A stretch of 64,000 nucleotides of DNA from Seminavis robusta (lineage: Eukaryota > Bacillariophyta > Bacillariophyceae > Naviculales > Naviculaceae), in assembly GCA_903772945.1 (NCBI GenBank), contig CAICTM010000280.1, positions 17,396 to 81,395 on the forward strand, read 5' to 3'. The notes beneath the pieces were generated by a model. It searched no databases. It had not been told where the DNA came from and was given only the letters and a program-made list of their open reading frames with translations. The stretch's first letter is position 1; the number at the start of each line of letters is the position of its first letter. Of the stretch, positions 40,101 through 51,317 are shown one piece after another. The position numbers were made by a program, and so were the translations under genes.

Positions 40101-43100
40101 TTTTCTGGCACAAGTGGGTCTGGACCCTCAACAGTCACAGGCTTTGGTGGCAATTCTCCAGATGCAACAGCTAGTCATCTACATGCCCCAAATGCTCCTG
40201 CTTCTCATCCACAAGATGAGGCCACCAATGGAATGCCTGCTAATCCAGGAGAGATGTTGACTCAAGTGAGCCCTGTGGGCGTTGGAGCAGCTGCCCCTTC
40301 TGGTCCAAGTGCTTCAAAAGCATCTGGCCCCAGTGGACTTGACAACACTGTGGCTATGGTCAGCCCTGTTGCATCTCCTATTTTCAAGCAACAAGCCAAT
40401 GGACCTTTGAATGCCAGTCCCTCCATCCCCACACATTCAAGTCCAAGTTACAGTTCTACTACCGGAGAAGTCCCAGCATTGGCGTTACCAAACGCTTCAC
40501 CCAGTTTTTTGGCAATGCCCTCCAAAATCAGTCAATCAAGTGATCTCCCTGGAGTACCATCAACACCCAGCCAAATTTACAGAGGAATTCTCTCTCCAGA
40601 GTCGGCTACATCACTTTTGGCTTTTTCAAGTACTACTGAGTTCCTTCATGCAGCACCTCAAGCATCAAACCCTGTGTACGCCCCAATTCCGGTGGCTGTG
40701 GTAACTTTGTCACCAGATTCTTCTTCAAGGCTTAATGCATTTTCTAATGCGGGTGCTAAGGAACCAACGAGACCCTCTGTTCAAACCTTTCCCACCACAA
40801 AAGAGCCTGCACACCCACCCACCTCCCAACCGACGAAAAGCCCAACACCACAACCCACTTTCCAGCCAACTGATGAGCCCACACTGCAACCAACTGATGA
40901 TCCCACGACCCAGCCAACAATCCAGCCAACCCAGGGAACAATCCAGCCAAACACAATCTCACCAACCACGGCTCCCTCCATTGAGGCAATTGTTTCACCC
41001 AGTGCCATCCCAAACACACTAATCCCAACTGTGACACCTGGAAATCCTTCTGTTGCTCCCAGTACTGGAACCCCAACAGTTACTCCTGGGAGTCCTTCAA
41101 TCTCCCCCACCACTGAATCTCCCACTGTGACACCTGGAAGTCCCTCTGTCACTCCCACTACTGGAATCCCAACAATTACTCCTGGAAGTCCCTCAATCTC
41201 CCCCACCACTGAATCTCCCACTGTGACACCTGGAAGTCCCTCTGTTACTCCCACTACTGGAATCCCAACAGTTACTCCTGGAAGTCCCTCAATCTCTCCA
41301 ACCACAGAATCTCCCACTGGGACTCCTGGAAGTCCATCCATCTCACCAAGCACTGGAATCCCAACAGTGACACCTGGGTCTCCCAGTTTCAGTCCTACAA
41401 TTGGACCCCCCAGTATTGCCTGCATTGATCCATATGTCAGTGTTGAGAGCAATTACTATGTGTCATTCTCAGGTGATGTCACAAGATTAACTGATGAAGA
41501 GTTAGTGTCGGCATTTTCATCTGGTTATGCTGCTCTTTCCAAGAGTTCCTGTGCAGAGGCTCTAGGCCTTGTCTTGCCTCAAAGACGATTTGCCAGACGA
41601 AAACTGCAAACAACAGGGTCGGCCACGATTGAATTCTTTTTGCAGACAAGGCAATTGTCTGTTGGAAGTCTTTTTGCTACACCTACTGCTTCAGCTTCAT
41701 TCATCACTGGTTTCAACGGGGGGATGCAAGGTAGTGCAGCTGTTGCAACAGCAGTGAGTGATACTCTTGTAACAAGGTCCCCAACAAGCTTTCCAAGTGT
41801 GACACCATCCAAAAGTTCTACTGGTTTTCCAACTGTCATCCCTTCAACAAGTCCTACAGGAGTCCTATCCTCGTTGCCTAGCGTCACCCCAGGAATCCTA
41901 CTTCAAGTCCAACAATATCTTCTAGCCCATCAGAGTTGCCTCTGAGAACCAGTCAAGCATGTACCAAGTGTTATCCCATCTCAGTTGCCTTCAACAAGTC
42001 CTACAGGAGTCCTATCCTCGTTGCCTAGCGTCACCCCAGGGAATCCTACTTCAAGTCCAACAATATCTTCTAGCCCATCTGGTTTTCCGTCGGAGAGGCC
42101 AAGTCAGAGCAATGTACCAAGTGTTATCCCATCTCAGTCGCCTTCAACAAGTCCTACAGCACATCCATCCTCATTGCCTAGCGTCACCCCAGGGAATCCT
42201 ACTTCAAGTCCAACAATATCTTCTAGCCCATCTGGTTTTCCGTCGGACAGGCCAGTCAGAGCAATGTGCCAAGTGATAGCCCATTCAGTCGCCTTCAACA
42301 ATCCTACAGCACATCCATCTCATTGCCTAGCGTCACCCCAGGGAGTCCTACCGCGAGTCCATCCGTGTCAATTAGTCCATCAGAGTTGCCGTCTGAGAAC
42401 CCTAGTCAGAGCAGTGTACCAGTTATCCCATCTTTGTCACCTCAACAAGCCCTACAGGAGTCCAATCCTCGTTGCCTACTGTCACCCCAGGAATCCTACA
42501 CAAGTCCAACAAATCAACAAGCCCATCAAAGTTGCCTCTGAGAACCTAGTCAAAGCAATATTCCAAGTTCCATCCCATCTCAGTCCCCTTCAACAAATCC
42601 TACAAGAGTCCTGTCCTCATTACCTAGCATCACCCCAGGAAATCCTACTACAAGTCCATCCACATCAATTAGCCCATCAGAGTTGCCATCTGAGAACCCT
42701 AGTCAAAGCAATGAACCAAGTGTTATCCCATCACTGTCACCATCAACAAGTCCTACAGGGGGACCATCCTCAATGCCTACATTGACCATTGGGATTCCCT
42801 CTACAAGTCCTTCAATGTCAATCAGCCCATCCGAGTTGCCGTCGGAGAACCCTACTCAAAGCAATGTTCCAAGTACCATCCCATCTGGATCGCCTTCAAC
42901 AAGCCCAACAGCACCTCCATCCTCATTGCCTTCAGTCACCCCAGGGAATCCTACTACAAGTCCAACAATATCAACTAGCCCATCAAAGTTGCCATCTGAG
43001 AGCCCCAGTCAAAGCAATGTTCCAAGCATCAGCCCCTCTGATATGCCATCTTCGAAGCCAAGCTTGGGTCCCTCAGATGCGCTTTCAACTAGTCCCAGCA

Positions 43101-45226
43101 CCAGCCCCTCCGACTTGCCCTCTTTCAGCCCATCCAATAGACCATCCAATAGACCATCCATGCTCCCAAGCACTAGCCCTTCCGACACTTCCACAAGCCC
43201 CAGCATTAGCCCTTCTGACATTCCATCTTCAAGCCCCAGTATAAGTCCATCAAATCAACCATCCATGCTTCCTAGCCTCAGTTCAGATGCTCCATCCTCA
43301 AGACCTAGCAATAGTCCATCTGATGGGCCTTCCATGTCTCCATCAAATGGGCCATCCGAGGTTCCCAGCATCAGCCCTTCTGATGCTCCATCCTCAAATC
43401 CGAGCACTAGTCCATCTGATTTGCCTTCCATGACTCCGTCAAATAGACCATCCATGCTTCCTAGTTTCAGTTCTGGTACTCCATCCTCAAGACCTAGCAA
43501 TAGTCCATCTGATGGGCCTTCCATGACTCCATCGAATGGGCCATCCGATTTCCCCAGCATCAGCCCTTCTGATGCCCCATCCTCAAATCCGAGCACTAGT
43601 CCATCCGTGATTCCATCCACGACTCCATCAAATGGGCCATCCGAGGTTCCCAGCTTCAGCCCTTCTGATGCTCCATCCTCAGAGCCGAGCACTAGTCCAT
43701 CCATGATTCCATCCAGGACTCCATCAAATGGGCCATCCAAGGTCCCCAGCATCAGCCCTTCTGATATACCATCCTCAAGACCAAGCATTGCTCCATCTGA
43801 TATACCATCTTTGAGTCCTAGCAGTGCCCCTTCTGATGTACCATCCATCAATCCATCTGACAAACCATCCATGCTCCCCAGCATCAGCCCATCTGATGTG
43901 CCCTCAACCACTCCCTCAGAAGTTCCGTCCATGTTGCCATCTTCTGCCCCATCTCAAGTTCCGTCCATGTTGCCATCTTCTGCCCCATCTCAATTTCCAT
44001 CCATGTTGCCATCTTCTCCCCCATCAGCGGGACCTTACGTGTTCACTAGGCCAACACTGAATACAGCTCTCTCTCTTGGCGATTTCTCCGCGTCAGGTCC
44101 ATATGGTATGTGGGTAGAGGACCATGTTTGCATGTGTCTTGGTGTCATATTTTCTGACATAGCTTCACCCATATTTTTGTCAGGTGCCATTGATACCTGG
44201 GTAAGGAATGGATACGGCCTGGATAAATCTATTCCTCAGCATCTTTCCTTATGCGGTTTGCACTGGTCTAACACTTTCCCAATTGGCTGATCAATCCTTC
44301 ATTCATTCCAACACAAACAGGATGTCTCTCTCATCACAGACTTTAACAGTAAGTTGGATATGTCGTTTTCGCTCAAGCTGTGTCCGAGTGTCTAACTTGG
44401 CAATGCAATCCGCACATAACTTGGGCAGCTCTCTTTTATCAAAAATCTACATTCAATGAAGATCTCAATTCCTGGGATACCAGCAGTGTCGATAAAATGA
44501 GTAACATGCTTAATGGTGCAACTGCCTTTAACGGTGACATCTCTTCCTGGGACACCAGCAAGGTCACAGACATGAATTCATGTTTTGGTGCTGCATCTGC
44601 CTTTAACAGGCCCCTCACCAGCTGGGACACTAGCAAGGTTCTCGGCATGAATCTCATGTTCTATTTAGCAACTTCATTCAACCAGGATCTCAGCAATTTT
44701 GACACAAGTTCCGTGCAGGATTTTGATGGCATGTTTCAAAGTGTAAGTATTTCATGATAGTTTGTTCTGGATCAACAATGCTGCTATTCAATTGACACTG
44801 TATTTTCTGTTCTTGAAAATCTTCAGGCATCGACATTCCAAGGATCAGGACTCTCTGGTTGGAAGACTAATAGTCTAAGCACGATGAAATCAATGTTCAA
44901 GGGTGCCATTAAATTCAATGAAGGTAAATGTTTCATTAATTTTGTTGTTTACTTGCGTACGTGGGCTTTGCAGCAACTACTAACACTATATGGTTCCATG
45001 TCTGCAAGACATCTCTAGCTGGGATGTGTCAGTGGTGTCTACTTTCCAAGAGGCCTTTTCTGGGGCTACAGAATTCAACCGAGATTTGACTGACTGGGCC
45101 AGCAAAATCACCAGCACACCAGCACCCTTCGCCGCGTTTAGAATGTTTCTAGGAACTGCATGTCCTATAACAACACCAGACCCAGACCTCACTGCAAGCC
45201 CAAAGGGGCCCTTCTGCTCCCCCTAG
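37160..45226 (+). CDS. Giant putative surface/adhesive protein: Pro/Ser/Thr repeat stalk and DUF285 C-terminus (8 exons, frame broken)
   Basis: I infer exons 37160-37883, 38043-38331, 38417-44105, 44184-44200, 44321-44348, 44429-44742, 44827-44923 and 45009-45226, all GT-AG with consistent phases. The start is ATG 37160 (MPASNDNSNN). Order: an acidic N-terminus; a Gly/Ala/Ser-rich stretch; one strongly hydrophobic segment (VGVTIGVAAVTVAAVSTGMG), probably a membrane anchor; then a domain with CSLSAELKQGIVELKIQGMP and DLYNNITGMCLDPYSRVLHS. Acidic tandem repeats follow, then a second ordered domain near 41,430-41,760 (CIDPYVSVESNYYVSFSGDV). A long stalk is made of PSxxPS and PTxxPGSPS units. The C-terminus is a BspA-like DUF285 domain (FNEDLNSWDTSSVDKMSNML, FNGDISSWDTSKVTDMNSCF, FNQDLSNFDTSSVQDFDGMF). 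The architecture suggests a wall-anchored adhesin. Small indels at about 41,893-42,680 break the frame; they are either sequencing errors or pseudogenisation. Confidence 0.75.
37884..38042 (+). other. Probable 159-bp in-frame intron
   Basis: Donor CCGCAG|gtaagg, acceptor cttcttccaccacag|CT. The length is 53 codons with no stop, so the naive open frame runs through it. Splicing restores a continuous Ala/Ser/Thr-rich sequence on both sides. Confidence 0.75.
39330..39830 (+). repeat. Acidic tandem repeats in the surface protein
   Basis: Three units of about 190-200 bp coding for variants of 'AGTEEDGSQxGGS', 'TEDGDSSxDTDSGTGQ' and 'TAGRDEDTSGSSPxVN'. The first two are best preserved (39,345-39,560 and 39,560-39,775), and a truncated third starts at 39,776. 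Confidence 0.75.
40765..44035 (+). repeat. Pro/Ser/Thr tandem-repeat stalk
   Basis: Three successive repeat styles. From 40,790 come 'QPTxxPTxQP' units. From about 41,030 to 41,390 there are about 30-residue units of the type 'TVTPGSPSISPTTESP'. From 41,790 to 44,030 there are 'PSxxPS' units (PSDxPSxxPS, SSPSISPS and similar) in dozens of copies. Longer units of about 110-130 bp (41,985-42,105 and 42,150-42,250, for example) are almost identical, the usual substrate for unequal exchange. Confidence 0.85.
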
Positions 45227-45420
45227 GAAATCTGATGCAATGACCGCATCATAGCAAAATTAGAGATGGTTTAGCTGCCAGAGCCCTCAACCCATTTAAT
45301 TCTGTTTCCTGTCTACGGCGGTCCCTGAAGGTATAAGGGTAGGGTTAGAATAGCAATAAGCCAGCGAAAACTGCTCCTATAGCTAGCTAACTAGAAGCAG
45401 ACACCTCTAGTGCTTAGCTA

Positions 45421-45460
45421 GTGCTTAACTTGTGCTTAACTTGTGCTTAACTTGTGCTTA
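45421..45460. repeat. 11-bp tandem array
   Basis: Unit gtgcttaactt, three full copies and a diverged fourth (gtgcttagcta). A diverged copy also precedes the array at 45,409. Confidence 0.85.
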
Positions 45461-45912
45461 GCTAGCTAGAAGCAAATTCCCCCTAGCTAGAAGCAGATTC
45501 CCATAGCAAGCTAGAAGCAGACACCCCTAGCTAGCTAGAATACTAGCTATATAGCTTTCGTTAGCTTTAGAGTTTTTCCTGGTAGAAGCAGAACCCCCTA
45601 CTGGGATGGATGTAAATAGCTTTAGCTGGTTGGCACCATCCCAGCTAGTATACTTATTTAGTTTTTGCTGACTTATTTGTATTCTAACCCTACCCTCATA
45701 CATACAGGGATCACCGAAGCAGGAAAACAACTAAAGCGGTTGAGGGCTCTGGCAGCAAGACTGCCGAGGTTAAGATGGATGCCCATTCTTAAGAAGCCAG
45801 CTTTAGGCTGTGAAAAACAATTGGTGCGTGGAAAGGCAATTATCGCGAGAGAATCGCGAGAGAACAACAACAACAAAAGAATCGACAGCTGCTGCTAAAG
45901 GTGTGCTGTAAT

Positions 45913-46028
45913 CGATAGAATATACCCCTTGCTAACCATTACCATTACAGCATTTGTCTCTAATAGTAGTCGATAGAATATACCCCTTGCTAACCATTAC
46001 CATTACAGCATTTGTCTCTAATAGTAGT
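45913..46028. repeat. Perfect 58-bp tandem duplication
   Basis: Copy 1 at 45,913-45,970 and copy 2 at 45,971-46,028, beginning cgatagaatatacccc and ending ctctaatagtagt. They are identical at every base I compared. Confidence 0.92.
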
Positions 46029-46613
46029 AGGGACCTGTTGGTGATTGGAATAATGCCCATATTCCACTCCACCTAATCGCATTCTTCGGTCGATCGAAGC
46101 TTTCTGCCGCGATCGATTCGGCTGCTTGCCGCCGATAAATCTCAATGCCTGCTGGTTGTATGGCCCTAGAACCAAGGACTACTCTCTCCCTTATACTATT
46201 AGCAAGAGATACGCACTTGGCTCTGGGACCACACAATCAGCAGCCATCAAGAGAATGAGCTCTCTAACAATGCGAGTGGTGTTTTCGGTCTAATGGCGTT
46301 TTTGTTTGTTCATTCGGCGTGCGAAGGAATCCTGCAAAGCAAATGGTGAGCTTTTCGAAACTCAGTTCCCAGTTTGAAATCTGGTGAGTGAGACCAATCT
46401 GTGTTCTTTGTATTATTTTACTACAAAAGTGAATTCGGCGAGCCGGAACAGCTGGCCAAAATGTGAAGCCAATTTTTGAATCTTCTGAACACAGAACCGT
46501 TGGCTTGGAGTGGACGCCTCAATGGACCAAAAAAAAGGGTACGTAAACAGATTCGATGTTCGTACGAGTGCGATGCTTCGTACGTCCTCCTGGACTTGCT
46601 TTTGCTTCTTACG

Positions 46614-47141
46614 CAATAAGTTTCTAGAAGTATCAGTTCCAATACTCAAGTAGTGGACTGGGCCTCGCTGAAACCCTTCCTCAGGGACAGCGGTAGTCAG
46701 GCAGTTCAGGGAGCCTTGTCGTGCCTCAGGAGTATTCCAACACCTCAGTAGGCACCAAACCAAGGACTTGGTCCTGTCAGTCAGACAGGAGGCCAGCAGA
46801 GCTCTCTGCTGGGCCCTTTGGGCCAGCTCTCCTCAGGAGCTGGGGCCTTCGTTATTCAATCGTGCAGTGGCAGTCTGGGAACAGTACTATCTGCTACCTC
46901 CTACTGCTTCTGCCCGGCCTCAACAGGATTGGTATCAACTGCTGCGGTATCAAAGGGGCTACAAGCTAATCAGGATCGGTCTCAATCTTTCGTACTATTT
47001 TCTTAACTATGGTAGAAAGGACGATCCTTTCTTGCTGCTTTGCTGGAGATAAGCCAGCTGCGGGTGCTGGAGCTGTAGGCTAGCATAGCTGTTGGAGCTA
47101 TCTCTGACGGGATCCAGAGCTCTCGCTCCTAAAAGTTATCG
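46614..47141 (+). repeat. Long direct repeat, copy 1
   Basis: About 528 bp from caataagtttctagaa to ctcctaaaagttatcg; the same sequence recurs at 50,411-50,956 in the same orientation. Copy 1 keeps a longer open frame (46,768-47,052: LGPSLFNRAVAVWEQYYLLP, RPQQDWYQLLRYQRGYKLIR). Copy 2 has many one-base insertions that break it. The ends do not show the TG...CA of an LTR. Confidence 0.85.
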
Positions 47142-47208
47142 CTCCCCACGAGTGCGTATGGATCCGCTCTCATGGGAATGCCACGATATACGATTAGTTA
47201 CTAACTAA

Positions 47209-49124
47209 CTACAATACATACTCTCCCATGAACGGAACATTCATGGGCCACTCAGCATCGCTGCTAGTGGAACACAATGTGAGATTGGGGATCTCAACTG
47301 TGGAGGGACTTGCACATGGTTGGTTGGTTGCTGACCAAAGGTAGGCAAAGGGGTTGCCTGCTTCATCAGCATGGCCAGACTCGGTAGGTGTCGGCGGTGC
47401 TGGTTGCTTATCATAGCTGTTGTTTGTTTTTTCATATGTAGACAAATATTCGTGGTTTTGCCACAGGCCGAATTCAGGCGGCAAGCTCTCAGTGGAGCGG
47501 CCTTCTTGCCCCGCAATCATGTCCCTTGACGGATGGGATGGATGGGCTGTACCAGACAGGGACGTAGTCTAGTTGCCCGTCCGAAATCCAGGGACGGTGC
47601 TAGCAGCACAGACTGGAGTGCCCCAATCCTATGGCCATCATGGAAACAACACATGATGGAACCACATGCCAAACACTGGTGAACTCCACATTGCCTTGGA
47701 GGCAGAGGAGACTGAGGCCTTGGTGCTTGGGACCTCGGGCTCATCCTGTAGTGTGGCTGTGTTGCTGCTGTCAGCCATTGGTCGACTGGATGGCATTGCT
47801 GCCAAAGGGATCCTCTCATTCGGCACAAGCCTGGTGGCATTGGGAGTACCGAAGAGGGGTGGTCCGGGAAGGACCAAGCTGGGAATCCTTGGTGTCGTTC
47901 GACATGGTGGACACTTGGGGCTCCAGCCAAGGTTGGTTGTTGCACCTGCCCTAGAAGCTGTCTGCTTGAAAGCATCCTGCTTTGGCGTGCGCTTGCTTGC
48001 AAAGGGATCCTCTCATTTGGCACGAGCCTGGTGGCACTGGGAGTACCAAAGAGAGGTGGCTCTGCTATAACCGCGTTGGTTGCCTTGTGTGTCGCCTTGA
48101 TGGGCAAACCGTGGGGCATCAACATGGGTTGGTTGTCGTGGGTCTACCAAAGGACGTGCGGTCCTGCTTGGAAGGGACAACTGTTGTATCGATTACAGGC
48201 GGGACTTCCTTGGATGGTGGAATCGTCCTGCTAGAATCACTGTTGCTGGGGGCTACAGTACTGGCCTCCCATAAGCCAATGTGGAAGCTGGGTGACTGCT
48301 GGAGCTGGAGGTAGGCAGCTCTGTAATCTCCCCATCACCCAGTGATGCATTGGAGCACCAGCTAGGGCAAATGGTTGCACCGGAGCAACCAAGGGTGTGG
48401 CATTGGCAGCTGGTTGTTGGCCGCTGTAACTTGCAAAGGACAAGTGGCTGGCGACTCCCCACAAGCTGGCCTGGAAGGTGGCTGGTGGTTCTGTGGCACC
48501 GACGAAGGGCGAATGACGTGCAACTCCCCACAGTCTGACTTGGGAGTTGGATGCCCAGTCGGTGGAACTGTGGCTACATTGCTGTTGTTGTTGGAAGCAA
48601 AGAGGGCCTCTGCCAGTCGCCGCTGCGTGGGCTTGACACTAGTGGCAGGCAATTCCCCACCATCGCGCTTGGAGATGCGTGGTACCGGTTGTGCCTCCTA
48701 GTCCTGGAGGCGGCTGCTTTCTGCTTGAGGGCAGCTGCTTTTCCGTTGATCTTCTCGAGGTTTCGACTAAGGGACTTGTCAAGCAGCTGACGAATGCACC
48801 ACTGTCGCTCTCAATGAGACTATCAGGGTAGTGCAAGGGCTTGGATAGAGGTGTGCTGCTCATCCAGACTCTTCATGATGGCCTGAACCGTATCCTCCCG
48901 GGTTGTAGGGAAGTGTGGCTAGTTGTTCTTGGGCTAGCCTGTTCCATTGGTTCTCTAGCCTTCGGGCCTGTCCGTGATGGTGGAGGAGTCACTGGGGTAT
49001 GTAGAGTGACATGGTTGCTTTCTTTCTGCCAATGGGGGGGGGGGGGAGGAAGGTGAGGCTGTAACTTGGGTGCAAACACTTGGAGTCCCAAGCTCTTGTT
49101 GCAGTGAAATAAATGCTGGCTCAA
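47209..49124 (-). pseudogene. Possible decayed gene with FGTPxATRLVPNERIPL repeats
   Basis: On the minus strand several frames contain protein-like pieces: SRNLEKINGKAAALKQKAAA (around 48,700), then two copies of a Phe-Gly/Pro unit, PPLFGTPSATRLVPNERIPL near 48,010-48,070 and PPLFGTPNATRLVPNERIPL near 47,790-47,860, and finally EFGLWQNHEYLSTYEKTNNS near 47,450. They do not join without frameshifts. A low-complexity, Pro/Gln/Asn-rich protein is implied. I recognise no family. It sits between the two long direct repeats. Confidence 0.3.
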
Positions 49125-50410
49125 CTGTAATCAGGAAACCACAAAGATGACCTCTCCAGGAACCCTTGCTATGGAGCCTGGGAATTCAATCTAGGTGTAG
49201 TTGAATAAGGTAGCCAGTGTAGAGGGTCTGGAGCCTGCTTCCTGTGTTGCCGTGGTGCTGGGAATTGCCTTGGTTTTGGTGATTTTGCCTCACTGCGAAG
49301 CTAGCTTATTGGGGCCAATGAATCTCCCCACAAAAGCTTCCAAAATCCAAGGTGAGCTACCCACTGACTAAACAAAGGATGGCGGATCCGCTGGTGATGT
49401 CGATACCCTCTCGAAACAGTCGCGTCCTTGTCTCGTGATCGCTCCGAGTTGCCTCTTCAATAGATCGTTCGGAGATCGCGATTTCGCTGAATTCAATGAC
49501 TCGACCACGTAAAAATTTTAAAATGTGAGCACAAAGCGGTTACGTGAAGTGGGCTTGCTTTCAGGACAAAACCGGTACGGAGAACGGATGTCGTATAAGT
49601 CTTCGCAAATCCAGGATCGAAAAAGAACTCGAAATGTTCCGCGTGACTCTCACGTACTGACTCAGTGCACTCGTAATAAATACCGAAACTGCACGGACGT
49701 TTGATGGCTGAACGGTGCTTCTTCGAGGTTCCGTGAAATCGTTGAAATGGCACAGGACGGAAACTCGTGACCCTCGAGAACTGCACAGAAGATTGGAAGA
49801 GATATGCCTCGGGACTTCAAATAAATCCAATCGTTCCGTGTAAATCGCTGAATGAGTTTGAAAGCGATAAGCCCGTTCGAAAAGAGATAATCGTCGTACA
49901 CCGGTGATAAACAGTGGTTTGTCTTCGGACGTAAAGGACTTGGTATCAGTAGCCAAAAGGGGTGCGAGCCAATAAGTCTCGCGTGCACTCGGAGACTCCT
50001 GGTACCGGGACCAGCGGACTTCTTCTTTCGAGTGAATTGGCTGCTTTTCCCGTGTAGTTTGTCACAGGAAGTGACCTCGAGATCGATGGCGTTGTGTCAA
50101 TGAGGAACCTTGGGAATGTAGGTTCTGTCAAAGGCAATGGGCTATTTGTTGGCCTTGCAGGATGGTTGATGGCTAAGTCAAAGGTTCCTGTCACTGTGGT
50201 GAAGACTGGAACTCTCCAGAATTGACCACAAGGTTGTTGACTTAGGACTTCAAAATGGGCCTTGAAACCACCTCAAAAATGCCAATGAAATTCAATGAAT
50301 TCAACTGTAGCTGTAGCACTGATTGTTGTAATTCGAAGAGATCCTTTTCTCGTCAAGGAGGTCTCTTCTTCCCTTAAGAACTGCCTTCAAATCTATGCGG
50401 TCTGTTAATC
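49125..50410. other. Intergenic region, no gene seen
   Basis: About 1.3 kb with overlapping short frames on the minus strand (49,490-50,190) that lack domain-like composition. A G12-type homopolymer lies just to its left (49,028-49,041). Confidence 0.4.
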
Positions 50411-50956
50411 CAATAAGTTTCTAGAAAGTGCAGTTCCAATACCCAAGTATGGAAAAAAAACTTGGGGGCCCTCCGCTTTGAAAACCCTTCCTCAGGTACG
50501 CGGTAGTCAGGCAGTTCGGGAGCCTTGTCGTGCCTCAGGAAGTTATCCAACACCTCCAGTAGGCACCAAACCAAGGACTTGGTTCCTGTCAGTCAGACAG
50601 GAGGCCAAGCAGAGCTCTCTGCTGGGCCCTTTTGGGCCAGCTCTCCTCAGGAGCTGGGGCCTTCGTTATTCAATCGTGCAGTGGCAGTCTGGGAAACAGT
50701 ACTATCTCTACCTCCTACTGCTCTGCCCGGCCTCAACAGAATAGGTATCAATCTGCTGCGGTTTATCAAAGTGGCTTACAAGCTATCAGATGGTCTCAAT
50801 CTTTCGTACAATTTTCTTAACTATGGTGAAAGGACGATCCTTCTTGCTGCTTTGCTGGAGATAAGCCAGCTGCGGGTGCTGGAGCGTAGGCCAGCATAGA
50901 CTGTTGGATGCTATCCTCATGACGGATCCAGAGCATCTCGCTCCTAAAAGTTATCG
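50411..50956 (+). repeat. Long direct repeat, copy 2
   Basis: Second copy of 46,614-47,141, about 546 bp. Many differences are single extra bases in short homopolymers (for example cctttggg versus ccttttggg), so the open frame of copy 1 is broken here. Confidence 0.85.
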
Positions 50957-51299
50957 TTACGTTCTTGACTCTGGCTTCTTTCACTTTACAAGCAAAGACT
51001 ATAATGTTAGAGGTGTTGTTTGCTATAATACTGCAGCTTATTGGGGAGTAATTTGGTTTTAGATTAAGCTGAAAAGCAAAAGTGAGGATTTTCTGGTGGT
51101 GCTCAGCAATTCTTGTGATTGAATTGGATATAAGGACCCCCGTAACACTTTAGACCTAAAACTCCCTTGGTTCCTTGCATGATGAATTTGCATGCGAACC
51201 GGACTAGATGATTAATACACGAGTCAATAGTAAAGAGGTGTCAGGTATGTTTCCTCTAACACACTCCTGCACGGTTCCACAGTGGCTACCGTGGAACGA
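50957..51299. other. Flank between direct repeat and copia remnant
   Basis: No gene seen. On the minus strand this is just downstream of the copia RNase H and could include its 3' LTR, but I could not find LTR ends. Confidence 0.4.
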
Positions 51300-51317
51300 T
51301 TAAAATAAATTAGGCAA

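Larger units (their letters stand above)
45227..46613. other. Repeat-rich intergenic region, no gene seen
   Basis: Holds CTAGCTAG-rich DNA with a recurring tagctagaagcaga word (45,380-45,560), an 11-bp tandem array and a 58-bp tandem duplication (both listed). No coding region could be supported. Confidence 0.5.

Noticed and set aside
41579-43932. Long minus-strand frames opposite the Pro/Ser/Thr stalk (DGxSEGxxLG-type repeats)
   Set aside because: They are mirror images of the PSxxPS repeats; the plus strand has introns, start and DUF285 context.
45913-46028. CRISPR-like array
   Set aside because: Only two adjacent copies without spacers in a eukaryotic genome.
46614-50956. Interpretation of the two long direct repeats as LTRs of a retrotransposon
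   Set aside because: No TG...CA ends, no primer-binding site, and no gag or pol in the interior.
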